From: Gonapodya prolifera JEL478
Taxonomy: Eukaryota > Monoblepharomycota > Monoblepharidomycetes > Monoblepharidales > Gonapodyaceae
Length of the DNA stretch: 64,000 nt
Assembly: GCA_001574975.1 (NCBI GenBank)
Contig: KQ965732.1
Location: forward strand, 1,338,814-1,402,813
Direction: 5' to 3'
Shown: positions 45,100 through 57,800 of the stretch, piece after piece
Position numbering within the stretch: the first letter of the stretch is position 1
Layout of the letters: every line of letters begins with the position of its first letter
Notes under the pieces: generated by a model
Told to the model about the DNA's origin: nothing
Database searches by the model: none
The model's input: only the letters and a program-made list of their open reading frames with translations
Translations under genes and position numbers: made by a program

Positions 45100-46850
45100 C
45101 AACAAGACCTGCTGGCCAGTGACAACTGGGGCATTCCCGATCGATTGCCACATCAACAGAAGTGGAACTTATGACTACGATGGCCGACTATCTCCAGACG
45201 ACGACCCTGTTGACCCGCAGACGTATTTTGGATATTACAGCGGCGAACTGGAGAGCAGAAAGAGGAGCAAAAGGACCGCATTGTTCAATGGAGCTTCCGC
45301 GCTCTGACCTTGTTCCTGCGTATTATAACGCCGTATAATCGAATGAAACTTCACGACACATTCTCATTCCAAGGATCAGGATAAATCAACCCGCCGATAT
45401 TCCATTCTACCACACTTTCGTGTCACGTGGAGAGGAACAGGAAATCACTAACTAACCTAAATCTTGAGCAATCGACATGCCTTGAGAGAGAACCTCCCAA
45501 ATGCCTCGACAATGTCGGCTGAAATTCTTCCTACTCCAACCCTTGCAACGAAAAATGAGGATTGAATCGACGGATTCTAGTTCTTCCAAGGAAAGGAAAG
45601 GAAAAGAAACGCAATGAAACATGGGACGATTTGGATGCTTTGGTCACAGTCGACAAGACTCTCAACATACCCTTACAGTGAAATGGAGCAGAAGCAGAGA
45701 GTCAACGCACGCGCAGACCACGATACGTTCAGGATGGAGTACATCTCCGAGGACACGAAGGACTGTTTGAGGCGGGCAATCACCATCGCCAACCAGAGAG
45801 CGGCATACCTCCTGTTCCACGTCCAGCGCGCTACCCACTACTATGGCATCCCGATGAAGCCAATTTACAGAAGTCAAGTACTTGTTGGCGCTCTCGATAA
45901 TCGACTGAAGTGGTACATGGCCGACGACCTGGAAACCGTCATGAACGCTGCAGCGGTGGAAGCTCTCAGGCGCGTTCAGACCCTCCAAGAATACAACCGC
46001 AGGAGTTGGGAGGTGGGTCCGCAGTCGCATCCGCGTTNATCCCACGTCTTCACTGATATTTGACTTCGTGTTATAGAGGTATGCGGAACCAACTGAAACC
46101 ACACCTGTTGCACCCATGNNNNNNNNNNNNNNNNNGCCTCCTATGATGCACCGTATGGGGCCGCCGATGCGCCAAGAAGACTATCCAGAACCGATTCCGG
46201 AAATAATCATGAGGCTCAACGGTTGGACGCCCAGACCTCCACCGCCAACCATATATCAGAGAGCACTCTTGGCTGCAGCGTTGGGTCTTGAGAGAACTAT
46301 CACCTTGTCCGCACAAGCTGTCCAGTGGCTGTTTGCACCTCCAACTGATGACACGATCGCAAATGAAGCAGCTCTGAGTCTGCCAGGAGAATTGTACCCG
46401 ACCTTGAAGGGAATCGACGGCGACACTGATAACGATGCTGAGCGCGGCCAGGGTGGGTTTCGTAGCCATGTGCTGCACACATCGCCGGGAGGTACATAAA
46501 TTCCGCCCTCCAATCTTCATCCTCTTCCAGGTTCCTTCCAAGTGTCTCCTGGGCTCGGTACTGACCCTGACAACGGACCGACAAGTGAAATTGAATTTAA
46601 CGAAGTTTATGCGCCCTCTTCCCGCCCGGAAAGCAGTGTTATCGATGTGCCCCCCGCCCACGTTCCTCGTGCAGTAGAGGCGACGACAGCAGAGATCTGG
46701 AACGACAGAAACACGACGAGGAACGCAACTGTCTTCTTCGCGCGCAGCGGAAGGGCGGGGATGCCAACTTGAAGCAGTTCGTCGAGTATTTGCAGTATGA
46801 GAGGAGTGAGTGTTTGCTTAACGGACCAAACTTGGGGATGGGCATATGAA
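45100..46850 (+). CDS. Unrecognised gene, right (better) copy, interrupted by assembly gap
   Basis: The main exon (45614-46040) encodes a helical block with ISEDTKDCLRRAITIANQRAA, HYYGIPMKPIYRSQVL and DDLETVMNAAAVEALRRV. A GTCTTC...TATAG intron (about 46045-46076) leads to a stretch ending PVAPM at the gap. After the gap come a Met/Pro/Arg-rich segment (PPMMHRMGPPMRQ), a helix (RALLAAALGLERTITLSAQAVQWLF), and near 46680-46800 a charged coil (DLERQKHDEERN, LKQFVEYLQYER). An upstream block (45119-45307) with PIDCHIN and KRSKRT may be an earlier exon. No domain was recognised and the exon joints are uncertain. It may be partial or decaying. Confidence 0.4.
46119..46135. other. 17-base assembly gap (N)
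   Basis: Seventeen N. The base before it (46118) corresponds to base 1 of the window in the inverted copy. Confidence 0.99.
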
Positions 46851-47029
46851 GCCGTGATCGTCGTGCGCCTTCAGTTCAAAAATGTGGGGTGAAAAAAAAG
46901 TATTCGAAGAAGAAGAAATGCATTAAGGGGGCTTTGCTTTAACCAAAAATCAAAAATTCTGTAACACTGATTTGCCTTGTAATACATTTCCACAATTTTA
47001 CTCTCGCGTTCCTCTTGTGTATGCATGCC

Positions 47030-47725
47030 ATGCTGTAAGTCGGTACCCGCATCCATCTTTGCCAACCACTTGCCAGGCGAAGCCGAAGACACCCTGAGGA
47101 AGTCTTTTGGCTGGTGGACAAGTGCCTTTCGCGCTTCGAGCCTCTGGACCTCGAATCGTTGAGCGAAGCCACCGAGGTTCTATGGCCGGGGAGAGAGCAG
47201 GCGACGTACGAGCAGATCGAGCTCGTGATGGTGGCTTACTGCAAGAGTCTGTTGTCGAGGGAGAAGTGCGTGGGGTATGTGGTGCATATGATGAGGGAGG
47301 GGTCGGAGCCAAATTATGCTACAAGTTTGTTTGTTGAATCGCTTTGATGGGGCAGATCTGATCGCTGCAGGCGGACATCAGAACAATGTCGTTCCCACAG
47401 TTCTATTTACCATTCATCAAGTCGGACGCTCACTTCCTTTGCTCTCTTACCCTCATGGACTTCCACAACAAACTTTGCACACCATGTCTCGCCATCCTCA
47501 ACCTCGACCTCTTCGCCTTGACCGCAATGGACTTCCTCCCGACTGGCGTGACCAGGTATGCGGTGTGCCACGAGTGTCTCGCAATCGCGCGTCGTTCCTG
47601 GTCCTTGACACGGAACGCAGGATGGGATGGCGGCCTGTGGGAAGGGAAAGGTCAACCTGGACTGGCAGGACGTGCTCAACTGACTGGATGACATGCTGGG
47701 GCGCGGTGGATGTGCATGACGACTG
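47030..47725 (+). pseudogene. Decayed copy of the 3' part of the coiled-coil gene
   Basis: The plus strand repeats the C-terminal exons of the gene at 6747-10639: DKCLSRFEPLDLESLSEAT and REQATYEQIELVMVAYCKSL, then FIKSDAHF and LVLDTERRMGWRPV. Intron position is retained near 47326. The frame is not continuous and the end (QAITE) is missing, so it is non-functional. With the copy at 11.7-12.7 kb it covers most of the parent gene in two separate pieces. Confidence 0.8.
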
Positions 47726-48306
47726 AAGGTGTGGGGCCGGAGCATGCTGGGACGCCGTGGATGTAGATGACGACTGAAGTTTGGGGTGGGTACGCCGGCG
47801 GAGCTCGTGGTGACGACGTTGGGTGGAGCACACATAACATTCCTCCCCAAAATTATATTCATTTTTGAAAGCACAAAAGTGTGAGATTTGAACCACCTCG
47901 TCGAACGATTTTTGGGGAGATCCCCACGTGCCGGTAATGTTCCAAATGTGACCCATAGGCCGTAACCTAAATACTTCTGGTAATCAGCATTATCTTGCCA
48001 CACCACCCATTCAACGACACACGCCAATCACAAAAAAAATTACAGCATTCTTCCGTGGTGACGCAGGCGACAAGACAGTTCCTGCCCACGGTTGATCTGA
48101 ATGAGATGGCAGGATGGAAAGAATCGCGCGTATGAGTCAGGTGAGCACGTGATGAGGGTTTGCAAAATTGAAAATGAGGGGGCGAAGCAGGCTGAACAGG
48201 TTTAGCATTCGGAGGGCAGGTCACAGAGAAGGGAAAGGAGCGAAACAGCGAACGGGGATCGCCCGGACAGCGACGAAAAAACGATACCAGCGGCAACGGG
48301 CCCGCG
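47726..48306. repeat. Spacer with third copy of the short dispersed element (47840-47945)
   Basis: GTGAGATTTGAACCACCTCG...GGGGAGATCCCCACGTGCCGG matches the elements at 44760-44830 and, inverted, at 6620-6700. The minus-strand reading has TACCGGCACGTGGGG and, 40-odd bases on, GGTTCAAATCTC. The rest shows no gene. Confidence 0.6.
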
Positions 48307-51300
48307 ATGAGCGTGGGCATTCCGCACGCAGACGGCGAGGTTGGCGGGCTTGTCGCGGGCTGGGAAGCGTACGGCGACGGCGAGGCCGCGACGAGGGCGA
48401 CCAGGGACGGGCGCGGGATGGGGCGCGGCGACGACGACGAGCGGCGGCAAAGGGGGAGCGGCGGCGGGGATGGCGGAGGCGGCGTGTGGGGGTGGAGTGT
48501 GGGGCGAGTGGGGGTGCGGGGAACGGGGGCCGGGCGCGGACGAGAGCGGGTGGAGCAGGAGGAGCGCGAGCAACAGAGAGAGAAGAGCGAGCGGGTGGTG
48601 GGCGCGGGTGCTGCGCAGGGCGGGCGGACGCACTTCCCCCTGCCTGCTCTTGCGCGCGGTGCGGGAGTCGGTAGCGCTGCGGGGCTGCACGAGGACACGG
48701 CAAACCCCTTCAAGCCCCTCGGCGACAGCGTGCAGTCTCCGTCTCCATCCCCACGGGCCAGCCTGCGCATCCGCACGCACAACCTGAGCGTGAGCGTGCG
48801 CTCCGTGTGGAACTCGCCAGACTCGGAGGACGAGGACGACGCTCTGGCCGCCGACCTGCTCGACCTGTCCACGCCTTCCGACAGTGACAAGCTTACCGCG
48901 TCCGCGTCCGCCTCGTCATCCTCCTCCTCGGGTGGTTCCCGTTGGTCCTGGCGCGACATGACACCCGAATCCCTCTCGGGCGGATCCTCCCACCGCGGAT
49001 CCCTGTCCCCGCTCTCAAACGATGACCCGTCCACACCGCAGGAGCTCGACTTTACACTCGACGACCCACACTCGGACGCAGACGCTGACACCGACTCTGA
49101 CGCAGACGCCGATGCCGACGCAGACCCAGACCCACGCACGCCCCGCGCATCCCCCGCGCCGCTCCTAACCATGCTGTTCCCACCCCTCTCCTCCACAACC
49201 CTCCCCCGCCGCGGCGGTGGGGGCACGCACGACACCACCCCGACCTGGTCACCTGCCGCGCCGCTCACAGCCATACCATGGCCCGCGCGTTCTCGTGCTC
49301 CTCCTGCCGCAGACACTTCAGGGGTGCCAGCGTCGGGGTCAAACTCGACCTCTCTTTGGCCGCCGATCGCGTCGCCCGAAGACGCGCTCACCCCGCGGCA
49401 CAAGGACGCGCTCTTTCTCGTCCCGCAGGCGTCTGTGGCCCTGGGACCTTCCTCTTCCTCCACCTCCACGGCAACTGCAACCGGAAACGCACGCACACCC
49501 ACGGCTCCCGCCTCTGCCTCTGCCTCGTTCCCATCCCTCACCCTCACCGACCGCGACACCCCGCACACCTCGTCCGCACCCCTCCCTCTCACTCTCCCAT
49601 CATCCACATGGTCGCCGCTCCCTCCCTTCCCGCTCCCTCCCCCACCCATCCCTACAACCGGAACAGACCTCTGGTCCTCTCCGCTCTCCCCATCCTGGCT
49701 CTGGCCCCCCCCGCCCCCGCCAACACACCATTTCCCACTCCCGGCGGCGTCGGCGTCTCCGGGGGCGGCTATGACGCTTATTGGTGGGTCATCGCCGGGC
49801 ACGGGTGTTGGTGGCGGTGCAGGTGGCGGGGTTGGTGTGGGGGTTGGTGTGGGGGTGTTTGGGGGCTGGAGTCCGAGTGCGGATGGACTTGCCGGCACAA
49901 GTGTCATCGTTCCCTCCAGCACGTCACTCGACACGTCCCGCCCACCCACATTCGCGACCCTGCGGCGCGGGGGCACGGGCGTCATCGACCCCTTCGCGGA
50001 CGACTTCGAGGTCGCGTCTGACTTTGGGCGGGACGGTGATACCGGCGGTGGCAGAGGTGGAGGGAGCTGGGTGCTTTCTTCACACACAAGAGCAGGAGCA
50101 GGAGCAGGAACACACAGCCGCTCTTCCACGACCACGTCTTCCGTGTCCTCTGCGTACTCCTCGTCCTCATCCTCGTCCTCATCGTCGGGGACGTCGTTGT
50201 CCCACTCCTCGTCGTCCTCGGTGTCGTCCACGCGCTCGTCCTCACTGTCATCATCCTCCTCGTCCCGCCGCACGCGCCATGCGTTCTCTGTCCTTCCCAC
50301 ATCCTCATCCCCACTTCCCCTCACCACCACCGCAACTCACACACAACCCCTCCTCGCCGGCCCACCAACCCCAATATCCATCCTCCCCATCCCTCTCCTC
50401 CCGCTCCCGGCCTCCGCACCACCGGGCACACCTCCACCAACATACGCCTCGCTCAATGTCCCTCACGCAACCACTCCACCTCTCAAGCAACCCTCGTCCT
50501 CCTCAACCTCAACCTCCACCGCGGCCATCCCGCACCGATCCACAACCCCGCAATTCTTCTACCCGGCCTCCCCAACATCGCCCGATGACGCCGACCCCGC
50601 AGACGACGCCGAGGCAGACCTGTCCCTGGCCCTGGCAGTGCTGGCGTCCGTCCCGCCCTCCCCGGTGGCCCCGGGGATGGACCTGGCCCTGGCGCTCGCG
50701 TATACACCTCCCGGATCCGCATCATCGTCCTCCCGCGCAGGAGCAGCGCGACGGGGCGGCTCGCCGCTGCCCCCCTGGACACCCATGGAGCCAGAAGCGA
50801 AAGTGGTGGCCCCGGCGCCCGTCAGAGTGCCGGCGTTTTTGGCGGCGGTCGGGGTTGCGGCGGCAAGGAGGGCCAGGGAGGCCGGAAGTGGACGCGGGAG
50901 GAAGGGTGCTGTAAGCGTTGGTGCCGGTGGGGTGAAACCGGATCAGGGCGAGCGCTGGGTGGGCGCGGATGTGACGCTGGGGAGGTCTTCACGGTGGGGA
51001 ACCAAGTCTGGGACGAAGACGAGGGGAGAGTCGTGCCCTCCCACACCGGCGCGCGCTGATTACGACGCCGACGGTCCCACGCTCTCCTCTCCCGCACTTC
51101 CTGTCGCCCCGCCCTCGTCGGCGTTCACGTTTCGGTTCCCACCGCCTCGGCCTGGCCCGGACTCACCCGACTCGCCCCGCGCTGCGTCGCCGGCCTCACC
51201 GGCGTCCTACTTTTCGCGCTCGTCGACATCCCCGCCGCCGTCGTCGGTCTCGGCGTCGATGTGGACCGCGCCCGCGTCTGCAACGATACGTCGTATTCCG

Positions 51301-52926
51301 CGCGCGTCAGCTCCAGCGTGGCCTGCCCGCGCTCCGTCCAGGGAATCATCGGTCCCGAGCGAGCCCCGCGTCACCTCGCCGGCCCCATCGTCTGCCGGGT
51401 GGGGGTGGGATTGGGCTCGCGTGTCGCCTGCGGCGAGTTGGTCGCCCAGTACGAGTCCGCTGCTCCCGCCCGTTGTGGGGAGTCCCCCCGAGCGGGGAGG
51501 TGGGAGACGGTGGAGCGTGGCCAGGGGTATTGGTGAGGGCGTCGGGTGGGGGGCCTTGATGGGGTACGGTGCCGCAGAAGATTCCGATGACGAAGGATTG
51601 GTGGTGATGAGCATGAGCGGCCGGCTTGCAATATCTGCAGACGCGAGGAGCACTGTGTCCCGAACCATAACGATGGAGAGGAGAGCTGGGCCACCGAGCG
51701 GCGCTGCATCCCCTGCCCCGAGGCCGCCGCGCCGTCGCGTGCCCTCGTGGACAGAGGGTGTTGGAGTGTGTGGTGCGGAGTTGGAGACGCGTCCTGATGG
51801 GCCCGACGGGACGGTCGTGACGGGGGAGGCGTGGGCGGCTGTGGAGGATATGGTGAGGGGGTTGGAAGGCGCGGGTGTGGGGAGGGAGGAGAGCGATGGC
51901 GAAGGTGAAGGTGATAGGTGGGTAAATGGTGAGGGGGGCTCTTGTTGTGTGTGCAGCACTGACTGTGTTCTCGTTCACGCAATTTCATTATAAACGCACA
52001 GCATGTTTCCCAACACGACGCCACTCGCGCTCTACTACGCGCGGAAGGAACTGCGCGACATTGTGCACCGCGCGTACGTCGCCTCGGCGCCCAAACTTGC
52101 CGCCCCCTCCATCGCATCAGCCCCGCCCACGCACTCGGGGACGGTCGCCTCGCACGTCGTCGACGCCGCATCGACCGAGCCCTCGGGGGCGGGGGCGTCG
52201 ACAAATGCCACAGTCGTGCACCTCGTGCATGTTCACGAGCCGGAGGAGGTCGTGTACGACCAGGACGCGGAAGAGAGGGAGGGAACGCCGGTGCCCCAGC
52301 CTCCACCTCCACCTTACGATGCTGCGGGGTATAGGAGGCACTCGGGATCGTCCACTTCGGCGTCGGCTGCGCGATCACCTGGTCCGCCGCATGGACAGCC
52401 TCCAGCTTCTCCATCCCCGCCGGCAAACCCGCTTACGCCTCGCCCAAGCCCACGGCGGTGGGGCGGTGCTTCATCCGTTGCGTCGTCGGTGTCTTCTGTG
52501 CGGTCGTCGGTGTCGCAGTCCAGTGCTGCATCAGGAGGGTCGGCGGGGTCGGCGGAGGGTATCACGGTTCGGACTGGTGTTGTTGTGGCGGTGTTCCCCC
52601 CGGATAGCGTGGAGGGGGAGCATGAAGGCGGAAGTCCCACGCGTGGAGGGACTCCGAGGCCCAGTCCAAGACGTGGAGGCGGGTTGGTGGGGAGTGTGTC
52701 GGATGCGGTGGTGCAGAGGACTGGTGTTGCCGGAGTACAAGGGCCGGCGACGGGACTTCTGGCGGTGTTGAGGAGGGAGGACGGTGAGGACGGCAAGACT
52801 CCGACGCCGGGAAGGGGTACGCGAAAGGTGGGAGGACCCAGGGCAGCGAGTGGGAGTTCGACTTTGGCTGGAGCGGCGCAGGCGGCGCAGGTGAAGAAGG
52901 GGTGGACGTGGGGTTGGAAGGAATGA
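48307..52926 (+). CDS. Giant Ser/Pro/Gly-rich low-complexity protein
   Basis: Exon 1 (48307-51917) and exon 2 (52002-52926) join in phase across a GTGGGT...CACAG intron and give about 1,511 residues. Nearly all of it is predicted disorder: poly-Ser around 50,140-50,270, Asp/Ala repeats (DADADTDSDADADADAD), Pro runs and Gly/Val runs. One ordered-looking helix opens exon 2 (LALYYARKELRDIVHRAY), and a PPPPPYDAAGY motif could bind WW or SH3 domains. GC content is far above the flanks. The true ATG may lie downstream of 48307, since the first 140 residues are the least protein-like. No function can be assigned. A long frame on the opposite strand is taken as a shadow of this composition. Confidence 0.55.
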
Positions 52927-54075
52927 AGTGGGTCCGTGAGCATGGTGGGCCGTGTGGTGACTCATTGGTTTGGATGTGAGAACCAAGGGTGCCTTTTCGA
53001 GCGCGGAAAGTCCTTGGGAATGGAGAAGTTGGCGATGAGCTTCGAAGGCGAGCATTTGGAATGCATCATCACACGGTACACCCGTATTTTTCAATGTTGA
53101 CACGCAGTTGTTCTCTTTTGTGGTCTGGTTGATGGGTTGATTGGGGATATCCGGGCACGGTTGGAAGACACCAGAGAAGTTTTATGGACAATCGGGGCGC
53201 ACTCGCTGCTGGTACGGCGGTCGTTTCGACAAACAGTTGTTACCGTACTTCTGTCTTTTTTTCTTCTGTCGTCCTACTTCCGTCGGTTTTGTTGGTTTTC
53301 TATCAAATTTTCCTTTTCTTTTGCATTGATACGAGCGTGTGGTTCGCCCATGTACAATATTTGTGTGATGATGCTAGAAATGACGTATATTGCATGAATA
53401 GGGCAAAAGAGGAAAAGGAGAGAGNGGCTGTGGGGGGTGAATGGTGACAAACCATGACGTGGTAACCATTTTGGGCTCCTCCGACAAATGCCTGCGCACA
53501 TGGCACGTTATCGTGTGTATTTCAGAGGTAAGAGAAGAGAATGAAATGAGGACAAAGGCGAGGAAGGGGTCGCACCAAAGGAGAGGGGTGTGGAGACACG
53601 TCAGTGATTTCACACATCAGATGCAAAGTCCTTCCCCGCACAGCTCAATGGGTACTTTTTAAGTTCATTCGTGATTTCGGCTGTGCTTCTATGATTTGTT
53701 CAGTTTGTATGTAATGATCAGCATGTGAAGGAACTCCTCCCACACTCCCACTCCTCATCACCTTCCTTTCTCTCCCCTCCCGAAAGAGATTTCACACATG
53801 AAAACTACATACACGAAAAGAATCTCATGGAATCTGCCTCATCATCACTGAAAGCCTGACCACACTGCAGGGTCGTTCCGGCACCCCGTTGCCCTGACTT
53901 GGCCTCTTATGATTAGGACACACCCACAAAATGCTGATAACGGGGACTTTTGAACAGCTCAGCGCCATTGATCATGATTCAAGTCACGCGACATCGCATA
54001 AACGGCGAACGATCCCGCAAACACCACAGGTTATCGCACCTTTCACCGCACTTTGGCGATACCATCAGGAGCCCC
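52927..54075. other. Intergenic stretch with one ambiguous base
   Basis: No gene is seen. An N lies at 53425. The region is rich in T and CT tracts without clear repeats. Confidence 0.5.
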
Positions 54076-54599
54076 ATGGCTGCGGGCAATCAGAGCAATG
54101 TTGAATGCCTGTGTCGCCGAGAAGGCTGCCCAATTAAGCTGAACCTCCGATTTCCACCAGGAACGCCAGTTCATGTGCAGGTTCAAGCTGTCACAGCAGG
54201 TGTTGCAGCTCACTTCGCAGGGCCGGACGGAGAGGTATGTGTTCCCTCTCCTTTCCCGAGCGGAGAATGGATTTTAATAATCGACATTAGGCTCTAATCG
54301 ACACTCCCAACTACCAAATGGCACTTCTTCTCGCGCTCGAGCGTTTCGTGACCACCACACCCCCCTCGCGCACCCCCTACCGAAATACGTCACAACGCGC
54401 ACCACACCATCGCTCCTCCTCAATGCCTTCTCGCCCTACGGCGACTGAACTGGAGCTCCACGGGCGGATAAGGCGCCAGACCTCAACCCGCCAACCGTCT
54501 CCACCAGTCCCCTCTCCTCCTCCCCCATCCTCCCCGCTTGTTATCATGGCGGAGAATGGTCGGCAGGATGCGATGCGCATCGAGAACATTTTGAATTGA
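54076..54599 (+). CDS. Small two-exon protein, unrecognised
   Basis: Exons 54076-54234 and 54291-54599 join in phase across a 56-base intron (GTATGT...ATTAG) and give 155 residues. The N-terminal half is compact (MAAGNQSNVECLCRREGCPIKLNL) with three cysteines and an FPPGTPVHVQVQAV strand. The joint reads GPDGE-ALIDTPNYQMALLLALERFV, typical globular sequence. The C-terminal half is Arg/Ser/Pro-rich, ending QDAMRIENILN. No family is recognised. Its stop at 54597 lies about 270 bases from the end of the minus-strand glycosyltransferase gene, so the two converge. Confidence 0.55.
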
Positions 54600-54871
54600 G
54601 TGCTCGTGTACGTGTCACGCACAAGATACCACGCACGACCGTGCTGCCCTCCCGACATATTTTTGTGTATAATTTGTTTAGAAGATCTTTGCATGGGAGA
54701 GTCGCCACTGTTTTGTATTTGGGACAATATTCAACAAAGTTTGCATCACCGGCTTGTCCTTCGCTCCCCGTTCGCCTTAAACAGCAGTTTCTGCCTCCGT
54801 TACTACGCACAACATTTACAAGTAAGAAAAATAAATACAATAATAACCAGAGGACTGAATGCCAGAGTTCC

Positions 54872-57800
54872 TCAGCTGGGTACAGCACTAATGGTGGGTC
54901 GCTTCTTGTGCACCTTCAACCAAGGTGTGTACGCGGACCCCAAATACAGCATTTGCTCGTGAACACGCCAGTACTTGTTAATAGAGAACTTTTGGATCGT
55001 CCGCTCTCTCAGCATGAGCCCCATTTTCCTCCGAAGCGCCTTTGTAGACTCTGATGTGATGCGCGCCTCGAGCTCATTGACGCCCTCCGCTCCCCGCGCG
55101 ACAAAATCGCGAACACTCAGCGACGACCCGGACGACGGCGACGTTTGCTCCACCACGGATTCCAACCCGTCCGTCATTGCTAGAACGGCCAAGATGGCCT
55201 GGGCCAGCTGACGTGGTCGCGAAGGAGGCGCTATCGCGCCGTAAACGACGCCAGTGCCCAGGTCGGATATAACCTCGCGACTGCCTCCGACATCGGTGCA
55301 CACGACAGGGAGTCCACAGAGACCGGCTTCACCGAGCGCCAGGGGCAATCCTTCGGTGATGGAGCTGTTGACGAAGACCCAGCCGGTTGGAAGGACGGCG
55401 CCAGGGTTTCCTAAGCCCTTTAAGAGGACGTGTTTCTGGAGGTTGTATGATGCAATCAGGGACGTGCACTCGGCTGTTCAAGAGACCCAGAATCGGTCAC
55501 ATCACGTCCAGGCGATACCACAAACTCGAAGCAACCAACTCACCAGTATACGCGGGATCTTTCTCAGGGCTTCCATAAACATGCAACGTGAAATTCTTGA
55601 GCCCAAACGTATTCACAATCACATTGGTGGCCTCAATCGCGTTGACCACGTCTTTCACGGGTGAGATGTGGGACAGCATGACCGCCGTTGGCGTGGGAAG
55701 CTCGAGCTCGGAGTTGGGCTTGAAACGTGCCACGTTCATCCCATTGACAACGGGGGATATTTTCGATTGAAGCATCGCTTTGGTGTCCAAGTCTTCGAAC
55801 TTGGCTGGGAACGAGAAGGGCTGTTGTATACTTGGTGTATGCAACTCAACGTGCCTCGTTCTCACCTCCTCCCAGGTGTGCTTCCCACATTGGATTCTGA
55901 ATAGAAGTGCACGAGTTGATGGCGTCCGCGCGTTGCATGACGAGCCAAGCGATCAAACGGGTAAGTCCGGCAAAAGCGATTTGAACGAAGCGCGGCATTT
56001 CGTCCGTGTCGCACAGGGCAAACAGTCGTTCCCTCCACAGAATCCCACTAAAATGTCAAACACAATGCACGGTGAGTAGACTCTCCAGATGTCTCAAGCA
56101 TAGACGTAACTCACTGGTCCCAAACTACCAAAGTTGCTCCTGTGAGCGACTTGGCCACGACACCCACAATCGCTTGCACGCCGTGATGAGATGTGTGGAA
56201 GCACGGTCGTTTATCTGGAAACTCGGGAAGAGCGGTCGAGAGCGGTAGAAGCATCTTTGTAATTAAGGAATAAGCAAGGCCAATTTCGTGGAGGTTCGCT
56301 GTGGCGGATTTCGAACTTCAGAAGTTGCATTTGAAAAGTTCAATGATGAAGTCTCACGGCTTTCTATGGCCAACGCAGAACCTTGTCGAGTTGCCGTATC
56401 GCACAGCTCCAAGACTTCCGCAATAAACGCATCAATAGAAGAGTTTGACTCCCAGCTGAAGGTCCAATCATGCACTTGACAGAACTCATGTATTTGCACA
56501 AACACAGCTTCGTAAACGGGAACCTTGGACGCGCATAGGTGATTGTCAAAGATGGCGCGCACGAGCGTTCTGATGAGAGGAACAAAGCCATCCCGTATGG
56601 CTTGCGGTGTCGCCCGCAACCTCCGCATCTCCAAGTCGACGCCGGAAACAGATCTATGGAAGTTTTCGTTCGGATTTCCAAAGTCGAGGTCCCACAAAGT
56701 GAGATAAAAAATGGCTTCGATGTGCTTCTCGAGCTGGTACTCTCGCTGTGCGACTTCCGCTGTTCCAAGTTCCGCAAGACACGTCCAACGAACGCGCTGT
56801 AAGTAGTTGATGAGGTCCCTGTGGTATCAAACAGTTCATAGCTGTTATCGCAGTTTCATCTTCATGCGTCAAAATACATACCGTCGGCAACTCCCTACGC
56901 CACCACCTCCTGTCGGGAAAGTTCCACTGTCCACCGCTACCACCTTCAGTACATCCGGAGAGTCATCAGTTTGGGAAGCAACCAAAGAGCTATCGCCTCC
57001 TGTCGCGAGCTCCTTAAGGTCTGGCAATCGTACGTGCATTGAAGAAGACCGTGTTTCTGGAGTGTCGGGAACCGATAAAATGATGTCCAGCATGCCCTTT
57101 TTGGCCTGGAGAGCGACCTCACTACCATGCAAGTCTCCAAGATCTCGAGATCGAAAATAAGATCTCAAAACGCGCTCTCGTCGAAGAACAAGATCCAAAT
57201 CAAAAGTCCTAGCAATTGCACCTGGAACCTTCTGGGATCGCCAGGATGCCCAAAGCTCCTCTCGGATGCGTGGCGTACTGTACATACTTCCGTGGAATTC
57301 TATTTTTTTGACGTAACCCCAGGATCTCACCATCCTTGGAGAATAATGCACTGTCAGCATTTCATTCGACGAATGGAAGGTGAGCGGCGGCGGTCTTCTG
57401 AGGAGACCGTACTTGTCATTCATTATGAATGGAGGAGGAGGTACCATTGTTTCATTGCCAGAGGAATCAATCCGAACGCAATCTAATTGAAAGGAAGGAC
57501 GGTTGGTTCTTATTGTGCAACAGAGCTTTTCAATATTTTGAGTGTCTCACCAAATTTTGTGTGCTGCGGATGGCTGTAGTCGAACCGTACTCGATACAAC
57601 TCATTCGGCTCTTTGTATTCCACCATCGCAAACTTGGGAGCAGTCCCACTGTCAGGTCTCCAGCCACGAGAGAGCTGAGTTGTAAGCACCCAATTTTCGT
57701 CAGATGCACGATACTCCGCTGATTCGATGAGAGGCCATTCCTCTGAATCCTCTTCTGTCGAGTATGAGTAACTCGCTTGAAGTTGCTTCGTCGAGGTGCC

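Noticed and set aside
47967-50330. Long minus-strand open frame (787 codons)
   Set aside because: It lies opposite the GC-rich plus-strand gene, shares no exon logic with neighbours and has only mirror low-complexity sequence. The plus frame is longer and joins a second exon in phase.
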